The position numbers and the translations under genes were made by a program. The notes below the pieces were generated by a model, which saw only the letters and a list, made by a program, of their open reading frames with translations, was not told where the DNA came from and did no database searches. Positions 22,593 to 32,324 of a stretch of 64,000 nucleotides of DNA are shown here, piece after piece. Where the stretch lies: the NCBI RefSeq assembly GCF_905475395.1, contig NC_058340.1:67248181-67312180 (forward strand), read 5' to 3'. The DNA comes from Chrysoperla carnea. Its lineage: Eukaryota; Arthropoda; Insecta; Neuroptera; Chrysopidae. Positions within the stretch are counted from its first letter, which is position 1. Each line of letters starts with the position of its first letter.

Positions 22593-23944
22593 TAGTCCTA
22601 TCATGGATATTATTAATTGAGATAATCTTGTTTAAGCAAGTGCAAAAAAAAAGTTAACCTACCTGAACACTGCAGCTAAAGCTATTTTCTTAATTTCTAG
22701 CCAAAGTCAAGGGCAATGTACAATGCACATAGACCTGTCTAATAATAGGCCTTTTCATCTATTTGCTTTGTTTCGGACAGTTGTCAAAAAACTATTCAAG
22801 CAAGGATAATCTAATCAGCGCTGTTTGACAAAGATAAAATATATATGATATACCTTTACTTAATTGACATCTGTCTGAAACAGAAAAGACATTGTTCTGC
22901 AGTGTACAGGGATCTTAATTAAAATTATAACGGTCAAAATTTTTTTATTATCCAGTGGCTGACCTACTAAAATATTTGAAATACACTACATACAAACTTA
23001 AGTACAAAAAATACAAAACAAATTACTATAATGAAAATGAGACAGCTTTACGCTGGAGCTAGCCTTTCGATTCCAATATTCCTATTAATCCCTATTGTAT
23101 AATTAAGGCAATTTTTTTAAAAATTAGTACTTATAAATTTCCTAAGCCGCCTCTAATCTATTTAAATCGGGATCAATAGCAGCGCTTGAATCGATAAGCC
23201 AATCACTATTTTTGTTATAGTGGTTATCGAATTTAAATATCAATTTCAAAAATCAATGGTTATCTTTCAAGCTCATTTCTTTTGTCCATATATAATAGAA
23301 CACAGATCGTTCATAACAGAACAAAAGCGAAACGAAAGTTTAAAGCCACAAAATCGAATGAACATATTGCTTTGAATGTCAAGGAAATTTATTTACCCCA
23401 TGAACAATTTAAAAAAATCGATAAATTTTGTACATTTTTTCTTTGGGCCATTTTCTATTGAGAACGCCAAGCGTTGGTAAATCAAAGTAAAAAATGCATG
23501 GAGATCGTGGCAATCTATTCATTCTGGATACAGGAACGATCCCATATCTAATGACAAGATAACAGTTTTAATGTAACACAAATTAATTAGCGTATTTTAT
23601 GGTATGATTAATCAATATCTATACATAATTTTCTTTTTTTTATATAAAGAAATTTTTATCCAAAAAGTATGTATATAGAGTATGTATATAATTAATCAAT
23701 TTACGTAACTTTATTAGAAAGGTTATATTTTCTTTCCAGAAAAAAAGTCCATTTTCTCGAATCAACAAACTTATAAGGGAAGGTAAAATCAAATTTGTTA
23801 ATTATTTCAACAAAAAGAAAATTGAAACTTATACGATGGCACATTGCATACAAAACAATCTTTTTAATATCAATAAATATATGGCTAAAATATAAGTGCA
23901 AAATTTAGCATTAAAAGAAGCCCTGTCCATTGAAGTTTTTTTTT
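22593..23944. other. Non-coding; short inverted repeats
   Basis: At 22670-22910 the outer pair ACACTGCAG / CTGCAGTGT and an inner pair (TTTCGGACAGTTGTCAA and its near complement) suggest a worn MITE of about 240 bp. The rest to 23944 shows nothing. Confidence 0.45.
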
Positions 23945-24410
23945 TTATACCATGTATATGAAATATACATAGTATATTAAGTTTAGTCCCAAGTTTGTAA
24001 CGCTTAAAAATATTGATGCTACGAAAAAAATTTTGGTATAGGTGTTCATAGAATCACCTAATTAGTCCATTTTCGTATGTCTGGCTGTCGTCTGTCATCA
24101 CGATTATTCAAAAACGAAAAGAGATATCAAGCTGAAATTTTTATAGTGTGCTTAAGACGTAAAAAGTGAGGTCGAGTTTGTAAATGAGCAACACAGGTCC
24201 GTAGGACCCATCTTGTAAACCGTTAGAGATAGAACAAATATTTAAATGTAAAAAATGTTCCTTATAAAAAATAAACAACTTTTGTTTGAAACATTTTCTT
24301 GTAAACATCACTGTTTACCCACGAGGGCGATAATTAGGTGAAAATTTTGTAGTATGTATTAATATGGGAATATCAGTTATGTGTGTGTGGCTATTTAAGA
24401 GTGTTGTAGA
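23945..24410 (-). repeat. Dispersed repeat family D, copy 1 (inverted)
   Basis: One of four copies of a ~350-570-bp repeat. Shared landmarks, read on the minus strand: GGGTAAACAGTGATG, CTATCTCTAACGGTTTACAA, TATGTTGCTCATTTACGAAC, a TTTGAGTTATCGTG-like string (worn in this copy), and an end at an ATACCATG-like sequence. Non-coding. I do not recognise the superfamily. Confidence 0.8.
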
Positions 24411-24725
24411 CAAAACTTATCAAGGTCAATAAAAATCAGTCGACTATGTCCATGACTTTAACTAGAAATTCTAGTTTCAAGGTTATTTGATCTTGATTAA
24501 CTACAAAACGAGCTATTAGCAATAGCAGATTAAAATGGATCATTCTGTACTTATCATGGATGCAATTTTAGTACAAGAAATTATTGTGCCATTTTAACTA
24601 TTGACTAGGAAGTTTTGCAGAGGAAAGAAAGAACATAATTCTGCACAGTTCTAGTTGAATTGAGAGACTGGACTTTTTTTTTAAAAATAATTACAATGAA
24701 CGCTCCCCAGCCATTAGATAATACA

Positions 24726-26555
24726 TCAAGTATGTTTCTTTAACGGTAGTTCTGGACAATATTCAATCATATCACAAGCTGGATTATCTATACTTGATAC
24801 AAGCGTAATACCCGCTCGTACTGAGGTCGGTATTGGTATATGATAATTATTCGTCGCTGATTTTTCATTAACCGTTGACGAACTTTTCACTTCACGCAAT
24901 AAATGTACTAATTTACCTAAAGTATTTACACGATGCCAACGTTTATCTTCAATATTATACAATGCACCTAGATCCGTTGTCTTATTCCAACGCGATAAAA
25001 TATCACTACGTTTTATCAATAAAATTGAATCCGATGTTAATTTTTTATGAAGAACATCCTCACTAATACATTGTACCGGATCAGTAAGGTAGATACCTGT
25101 TGAACTCACCCCAAAAATGGTATGATGTTGCCATTCAAGTGCTGTGATATCTTTTTGTAATACTTGTTGATTAATGGTGATGATTGGGATCACATTATGT
25201 TCCAACCAATATTTCAACCAATGTGACAACGAAAAATTTCGTTCAGGCCATGTTGGAAAAAATCGTGTATAAATTGAATTACCACCGGTAACTTGTTTAA
25301 TTCCCGTAATTAGATCCTCATGACTTGGTAACGCCGTACTTTTTGCAATTAAAAAGTGACATAAATCGAGATCTTGATCGGGGTCTTCATATCGCATGTT
25401 TGGTATTAGATATTGATTCGCCCATTCAGGAATGATTCGAGGTGGTATTTTATCTAATGCAAGGAGTGCATTCAAAACAGCATTTGTTACACAGCCCGCA
25501 TGTAACAAGTTAAATTGTTTCGATTGGACATCTTTTTCGTCCCAAAACATAATTGGTGATAATGGTCGTGTATTATCGTAATGATAAATCGAATACGCTA
25601 AACTTTGTTCTAAACAATCGTTATATAATAATTGATCCGCGACCAAAGAACATTCGGATCCATTATCTGGAGTTTGTTCCTCGGAATTCGTTTTTGATAT
25701 GTCGGATAATTCGTAGTAATTTCTAGGTAATGTATTCGTATGACGTATTCCTGTACTGGTACTGGGTAAATTTAACTCAAAATCAGCCTTAACAATTGCC
25801 ACTGGTGGATGTGAGCTTTCTACTTGGATATTTTGTTCATCTAAATCGATATCAACACTTGATTCAGAATCAGCTTCACATGATGGACCCGGATCAAAAT
25901 CCATTTCAAGGTAATCCATTTCGGGACTAGATTCTCTAGATCTTTGTCGTAATGGTGGTATTTCAATTCGTGGATAAAAATCCTCTTGATGATCGTCGAT
26001 AAAAAAACTATCTGGTAAATCAGCTGACCCCCCTTTATATGTATACACACACCCATCATCCGAAATCGATAAACTAGTGTCCTCACTTTCAGTATCGCTT
26101 ATATCACTTGTCGAACTACAACTACTTGAACTATTTTTTACTTTACAATTATTTTCTTGTGAATTACTAGGTCCTGGTGGAAAATCATTAGCGGTAACTT
26201 CTAAACGATCACTTACTTCGATATTATTAAATTTTTTGATAAAATTTCGATCAAAATCAACCGTAACTTTATTTAAACTATATGGTTTAATTAGTTCTAA
26301 ATTTGTATCGTCATTATTACAATTACCCAAACCCATTTTACTACAAGTTCGCGTACCAAAATTATTATTTAATTTTGTGCATCGATTTTTATCATCTTTT
26401 AATATTCGTTTTGGTATGGCACCTCGATGATTCGATGTACCACTGTCCGCTTCTGGTATCGGTTTGCTATTTGCATTGCTGTCAGGTATGTTATTGGATT
26501 TTGTGCCGCCTGGTTCAGAACAATTTTGCTGTTCTATGTTATTAATATCGTTCAT
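24726..26555 (-). CDS. Uncharacterised 609-aa protein with a C39/papain-like Cys-His-Asp domain
   Basis: A single coding exon. The start chosen is the Met of MNDINNIEQQ, because a good 3' splice site (TTTTTTCCAG) lies 13 nt upstream (exon edge at 26568), so a non-coding first exon is expected. Residues 1 to about 300 are low in complexity, acidic and Ser-rich, and look disordered. Residues about 335-520 look folded. They contain QFNLLHAGCVTNAVLNALL (Cys355), then WLEHNVIPIITIN, EWQHHTIFGV (His477/478) and GIYLTDPVQC (Asp492). The order Gln-Cys-His-Asp, with a TDPV after the His strand, is that of C39-like bacteriocin-processing-type peptidases of the papain fold. Protease activity is inferred, not shown. 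The tail (after about 520) has no motif I recognise. I cannot name an orthologue. Confidence 0.8.
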   Translation of the reverse strand: MNDINNIEQQNCSEPGGTKSNNIPDSNANSKPIPEADSGTSNHRGAIPKRILKDDKNRCTKLNNNFGTRTCSKMGLGNCNNDDTNLELIKPYSLNKVTVDFDRNFIKKFNNIEVSDRLEVTANDFPPGPSNSQENNCKVKNSSSSCSSTSDISDTESEDTSLSISDDGCVYTYKGGSADLPDSFFIDDHQEDFYPRIEIPPLRQRSRESSPEMDYLEMDFDPGPSCEADSESSVDIDLDEQNIQVESSHPPVAIVKADFELNLPSTSTGIRHTNTLPRNYYELSDISKTNSEEQTPDNGSECSLVADQLLYNDCLEQSLAYSIYHYDNTRPLSPIMFWDEKDVQSKQFNLLHAGCVTNAVLNALLALDKIPPRIIPEWANQYLIPNMRYEDPDQDLDLCHFLIAKSTALPSHEDLITGIKQVTGGNSIYTRFFPTWPERNFSLSHWLKYWLEHNVIPIITINQQVLQKDITALEWQHHTIFGVSSTGIYLTDPVQCISEDVLHKKLTSDSILLIKRSDILSRWNKTTDLGALYNIEDKRWHRVNTLGKLVHLLREVKSSSTVNEKSATNNYHIPIPTSVRAGITLVSSIDNPACDMIEYCPELPLKKHT

Positions 26556-27632
26556 TTTGCATAGTCTTCTGGAAAAAAATGTATTAAATTGTAACACTTA
26601 AGATTAATTTTTATAAACAACATTTTTATGAGTAATAAGTTTACCTATGTAGAAATATTTCATTATAAAAAAAAAATTATAATGACATGTAAAACTGTTA
26701 CACGGTAATCATTTATAAATATTTATATTGAATAAAAAATATTTTTATTATTTGTTATATTTAATTTATAAACTGTTATTGTAACTTCTTTACTTTACAA
26801 GCACAAATGTGTGTAAATTTGACATTTGACATCAAAGGACATTAATTTTAGTTTTCAACTAACATACTTGCCAACTTTGTACAATGTATTTCAAAATAGG
26901 GTACGTTCTACTGAAGTGCGAAACGTTTATTACGTTAAAAATAGATAGATATTAATTTTCTTATACATTATTTAAGTGCTGCTTTTGCCACCCGCCACGG
27001 ATTCCTTGTCTTTAAGTATCACAGGTTGGACACCACCACAGGATGAACCCAAGGTCCAAAAAACCCGCAGACTCGTGTTAACTCGATCCCTTTAAAGGCA
27101 TGGGCAACTCATGGATCACAAAAAAATGCTGCTTGCCCACGTGAGATCTTGTTTTCAAGAGGGAACTTGTTTTCAAGGTGGTGCTATGTAATTTTAACTC
27201 TAAACTATTATTAAATAATATTAAATTTTTATCTATGACTAGTTTTTGAGGTGGTATCATATAGGAATTCATATCATTCCATCCTTATAAATTTCATCCC
27301 GATCATTTTGTTGTTGGATTTAAATCAATCATTTTGTTTTTGGATCGTTTTCTCATGGATCTCATCAATCGTTTTGATCTTTGATAATATATCCTCGATA
27401 CAATACAATAATAACTTAAAAAATCGATACAATAATAACTTAAAATGAGCCTGAGAAAATATTAAGCTTTTCAACGGAAATTCAATCGCAATCGGATTCT
27501 TTTCTAATTTTCCTATACGGATGAGAGTAATGTTACAGCATTTTATATTACTAAAAGTCTACAGATCGATTCCTGGTAAATAATGGGATTCCTGGGATAT
27601 GATGTAACACAAGCTTTACATTAAGTAGCGTT
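26556..27632. other. Intergenic between the C39-like gene and the Mutator-like element
   Basis: Expected to hold the non-coding first exon and promoter of the C39-like gene, which I cannot place. The block 26990-27180 is less AT-rich and unexplained. A short direct repeat, AATCGATACAATAATAACTT, lies near 27400-27440. Confidence 0.4.
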
Positions 27633-27859
27633 GGTAACTAGTATGGAGGTTATAAAGAAAAAGAACGATCGCTATAGAAAATATTGTCCCCAAAATATGG
27701 ACAATATTTGAGGCGCTGGGATCGCTAAGTTGTCTCATTAAAAGCGGGCTGTTGTGCGCTAATTTCAAATGATCTATCAACGTTTAATATACGTGTATAT
27801 AATATCATTCAAAGGAAAAAAAGGCAAATAATGAAATTATTATTAATTATTATTATTAT

Positions 27860-28004
27860 TAACTTCCCGCTAAGAAAATAGGGAAGTTATTGTTTTCACC
27901 CCGTTTTGCCAAAATCGAGTTTTCATCAGATCTCGACGTTTTAAGGTGTCAGGAAGCTTCCCTGACTACTTCCGCGGGGGTGTCTGTATGTATGTATGTA
28001 TGTA

Positions 28005-28041
<37 letters not shown>

Positions 28042-28538
28042 ATGTATGTAAACCTCTCATAACTTTTGAACGGCTTGTCCGATTTGATCGCGGTTGGTGC
28101 CATTCGAAAGGACTTGACCAAACTTAGATATTGAGGCTTATTTGGACCGATTCGATAGATTTCGAAAAATCTCAAAAAAACTGCAAAAAAAAAAATTTTT
28201 TTTAAGTGGTTTTTTTTAAATAACTTTTAAACGGCTGTATCGATCAATTCCAAAAACTAATCAGCTCTCAACATCAAAAAACCACGTCGATCACCACCAG
28301 TCCGGTCAAAATCGGTTGATTCGTTCGTGAGTTATCGTTGACGAAAGAAAACCCAAAAAAGCGTTTTTTCGGAATAACCTCAAAATTTTTTGTTCTATCA
28401 ATTGAAACTTAAAGAAATTGAAATTTAATCAGATTTTAGTCTAAGATCACATCTAATTACAATAAAATGCGAGTGGATATAACATCAGAATAGATAAAAT
28501 TTTTTACACGTTATGAGTCAATACTTAGCGGGAAGTTA
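27860..28538. mobile_element. Nested element with ends TAACTTCCCGCTAAG
   Basis: Perfect 15-bp inverted ends TAACTTCCCGCTAAG, with TA as the likely duplicated target. About 679 bp, with a moderately GC-rich body containing a (TGTA)n(TG)n microsatellite (27985-28040) and several A or T runs. No credible coding sequence. It lies wholly inside the Mutator-like element and is therefore the younger insertion. Confidence 0.82.
27985..28040 (+). repeat. Microsatellite (TGTA)n(TG)n
   Basis: A run of TGTA/TATG units followed by about 16 TG units, inside the nested element with TAACTTCCCGCTAAG ends. Confidence 0.95.
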
Positions 28539-28984
28539 CAGGGATGACCTGCAGGGTCAACCGTTTTCCAAATTTTTTACTAATGAATAAATTATAAATT
28601 ATCTATTCTACTTTATAAATTTATCTATACTACTTTATAAATTTGAATGGTACTAACTTCATCTACTTGTACTCATAAACAGCTAACTCGCAGATACTAC
28701 TTATCGACGACAGCGCGGCTGGTGGCTGAAAAATAAACTATAAATTATACAAATTTACAGGGACAGATTCGCTAATGCTTTAGCGCGTAGCGATCGTTCT
28801 CCTTCTCTCTAACCTCCATGGTAACTAGTGTTAACTAGTATTATATGAACGGACTCTTTTTTAAACAAATTTTGAATTGTCAAATTGGAAACAACTTGTC
28901 AAGCCGCATTGTTATCGATATTTGGGATTGGGATTATCTTTTGATCCCGAAAAATTTAATTTTAACAATAGACATACATAAGAC

Positions 28985-31316
28985 ATGACATCAAATTTTC
29001 TAGAGATTGATGGTAGCGTTTTAGAGGGTGTAAGTTGGTTTTTAGATTATGCTAATGTTTAAAAACTAATTTTCGCCGGCAGGAAGAAATTTAATATGAG
29101 TATCTTGAAATACACAATTTAACATATTCCTTAAAGACTTTTTGGTTCACTTAATTTCTTAGGAGATACTATTACGAAAATTAAGTAAAATTAGACTTAA
29201 ATTAGCTTTCATACGATTAAATCTCCTAAAATCATAAAGAGTTTTAGAGGGTGTAAGTTGGTTTTTAGATTATGCTAATGTTTAAAAACTAATTTTCGCC
29301 GGCAGGAAGAAATTTAATATGAGTATCTTGAAATACACAATTTAACATATTCCTTAAAGGCTTTTTGGTTCACTTAATTTCTTAGGAGATACTATTACGA
29401 AAATTAAGTAAAATTAGACTTAAATTAGCTTTCATACGATTAAATCTCCTAAAATCATAAAGAAAATATTTTCATGAATGTTACGACCTTACCTTTCTTT
29501 GAAATAATAGTACTTGTAATATTTTTAGGGAGGTCAAATTTTACGAAATGCAATTGCTCTTAGTATCGTATGTAATGTACCCATTAATATATCGAATATT
29601 CGAAAAGGAAGATCTACTTCAGGTTTAAGACCTCAACATTTATCAGGTAAAACACTAGATATCTCCAAAAATTTTCCTCAGCCCTAAAATATTTGGTAAT
29701 TTGTAGGTGTTACTTTAGTAAAAAATATATCAAACGCAAGCGTAAGTAATGCCACAATTGGTTCAGAACAGCTAACATTCACTCCTAGTCAAATAATCGG
29801 TGGCAAATATGAAATTGACACAAGAACCGCTGGAAGTGTGGCTCTACTATTACAAGTTGCCTTACCCGTTTGCTATTTTGCATGTGGACCAATTACATTA
29901 AGTTTAAAAGGTGGAACAAATTGTGAAATGGCCCCACAAATCGATTTCTTAACAGAAGTATTTCGACCAAATTTAGAAAAATTTGGTGCAACATTTAATT
30001 TCGATTTAATTCGTCGTGGTTATTTTCCAAAGGGTGGTGGACATATTTCAGTAACTCTAGAATCAGTGAATTTTTTTAAACCAGTGAATTTATGTGATCA
30101 AGGAACTGTTCAAGAAATATTTGGTTGGGCGTTTGTGGCTGGATCATTACCTGTACAGATTGCACATGATATGGCAAATGGTGCAATTCAAAAGTTTAAA
30201 CAAAAATTTCCTAATTTAAATATTAATATAGAACGATATAAAGAGGATGGCCGGGTAGCGCAGGGTAATTGTTCTGGAATAATGTAAGTAGCCAAAATTG
30301 TCATAAAAAAGGAGGGTTTGTAAAATGTAGGAGAAAATCTACGAAACCTTTCAATAGGGAATATTCATGAAATTTAAATTTGGTTCAAATATTTTTCTTC
30401 CGTAACTTTAATGACTGGACATTTCAACTAAACCATTATTTTAGTAATTAAAAACTGCATTTAAATATCTCAAAATTATAGTGTATTTTAAATATTTTTT
30501 TACACTTAAATACAGCATTTTTAAACAATATTTTTTATTTATTACTTTGTTATAACGGTGTAAACAATGAATTAAAAATATAAAAAAATACATGAATATT
30601 CCCTATTCAGGTGATAGAGAAACACGTTTTCTTGTCCATAATGCACTAAATTACAGGAGTTATTTTTATATTCAAATGCACAAAATCTTTACAAATTTGG
30701 AGGGCGGAGGTGCCTCTATTTTTTTTCCAATATCGATGACTTGTTCAGATCGCCGACCCTCCCCTTAAAGTCAAAAAGTACAAAAGGGATTCTAAATTCC
30801 TTCACCTTCAATGTTTTGAGAGATTCACCTTCAATGTTTTAGAAACTCGTATCTATTCATAAAAATTGAAATAATATGGTTAAATATTATTTATTTTCAC
30901 AGTTTAGTTTGTACAACAAGTACCGGTTGCGTTTTGGGTGGATCAAGTTTGGGAAATCGAAAAGAATCATCAGAAGTGAGTGGTTTTAAAGCAGCTGACG
31001 AAATCCTTGAAGCTTTAAAAGATGGTGGATGCGTTGACAAATACGTACAAGACATGTTAATAATTTTTATGGCATTAGCTAAAGGTAAATCCAAAATTCA
31101 AGTTGGCGAAATCACATTGCATACGAAAACAGCGATTTATGTGGCAGAGAAAATGACAAAGGTTGGTTGTTTTTATTTTTCATTCGAAAAAATTTATAAT
31201 ATTTATTGGATTTATTGATTTTATAGGCGAAATTTAATGTGAAAAATATTGGAAATAATACAAACATAATTGAATGCGAAGGAATTGGAAAAGAAAATAG
31301 TCAAAAAAATTATTAA
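28985..31316 (+). CDS. RtcA: RNA 3'-terminal phosphate cyclase (RtcA), complete, 5 exons
   Basis: RtcA converts RNA 3'-phosphates to 2',3'-cyclic phosphates using ATP, through an enzyme-AMP intermediate on a histidine. Exons 28985-29029, 29529-29646, 29707-30283, 30903-31161 and 31227-31316 sum to 1089 nt (362 aa; human RTCA 366). Motifs in order: [84 protein letters not shown], and [14 protein letters not shown]. The His of LHTKTAI falls at residue 320, the position of the catalytic His in the human enzyme. Exon 1 encodes only 15 residues and ends with donor GGT|GTAAGT. Its last 12 nt and the donor are copied 224 bp downstream in intron 1. Intron 3 carries a 255-bp MITE; intron 4 uses donor GTTGGT. 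AATAAA lies at about 31343. Confidence 0.96.
29018..29465 (+). repeat. 224-bp tandem duplication spanning the RtcA exon 1 donor
   Basis: Copy 1 runs 29018-29241 and copy 2 29242-29465, with one difference that I can see (AAAGACTTTTT versus AAAGGCTTTTT). The unit starts with the last 12 nt of exon 1 (GTTTTAGAGGGT) and its GTAAGT donor, so a second, identical donor exists at 29254. Confidence 0.95.
30353..30607 (-). mobile_element. AATAGGG-family MITE, internally deleted form (255 bp)
   Basis: The same 17-bp inverted ends as the 590-bp element at 1876, in opposite orientation, with only the two flanking portions kept. It lies in RtcA intron 3, on the opposite strand relative to the long form. 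Confidence 0.85.
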
Positions 31317-32324
31317 TTTGATAGTTTGTATTCGTTTATAATAATAAATTTTAAAAGAAAAAAGCATTGAAATCCCTTAAGGCATAACAATTATCAAAGT
31401 ATTATCCAACAAACACGAATTAGCCGACGATAATGATATTTGTTAGTTATTAAATTATTATCTACAGATTCGAGAAGAGTTTGATCCAAAAAATAATTTA
31501 AAGGGGGATTAAATGGTGTTTAAATTCGATGGTAAGTAAAAAGGATCGTCGGGAGCTAAATGAGTCCCAAGTAGTTAACGGGTTAAAGAGTATAAGTGTC
31601 AAAAAATGAACACAGCTTATGTGTTTTCACACCCAAAAGCTTTTTTTTACTGACTATACTTCTGGATTCGTAGATTCAGTAAATTTTTTTAGCGGGGATA
31701 CAGTTTTTATACTTTTTTGTTGCGTACTGACTTTGGGCTTTTTGTTAACTTAAAAAAAACACGGTAATTTTTTGACTGAACGGGATTCTAAGATGTCAAT
31801 TGAAATAGCTTTGCCATATCACCTTTCGTATACCAATTTAGAAACTAAACGTTCAATCCTCAAATGAACCCGTTTTTTGTACTTTTCGGATCAAAACTAC
31901 TCAGTAAAAAGGTCAATGCCTTTTGCGCAGGCCTAAACAAGTCATTTTAATTCCACTTGGATCGATTTCGAAACTTATGAATACATTTGATAAAAATATG
32001 CTAACCAAAATAAAACAATGTGTAATTTTATCAATAAATATAAAAGAAATTATTCAGTAAATTTATTTGGCATTAAAAAATTATAAGCTTTCATGTGTTA
32101 CAATGAATCTGTACTTAAAAATATTTAAAAAAAAGTCATCAAAACATTGTAGAACCGATAAATAAAACTATGTACAGAGCTTTCATATTAATTCGATAGA
32201 AAATATTGGGGGATTCACAATAGGGGCTCCAATATTAATTTGTACTTTTCCACTTTTTTAGAGTTGGCACATCACTGCTTTTTTCCATTTCGACATTGAA
32301 TTTATACCGTTAAATTATTTCTAT
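31317..32324. other. Convergent intergenic region, RtcA and TSSK 3' ends
   Basis: Contains the RtcA poly(A) signal (about 31343) and, further on, TSSK 3' sequence. No other gene or repeat seen. Confidence 0.5.

Larger units (their letters stand above)
27643..28819. mobile_element. Mutator-like non-autonomous element with a 10-bp target duplication, interrupted by another element
   Basis: The perfect direct repeat GGTAACTAGT lies at 27633-27642 and 28820-28829. The inverted ends start ATGGAGGTTA (perfect) and extend, with mismatches, about 40 bp through GAGAACGATCGCTA-like sequence. A 9-10-bp duplication fits Mutator-like elements best; hAT and P make 8 bp. Without the inner insertion it would be about 500 bp and non-coding. 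Confidence 0.8.
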
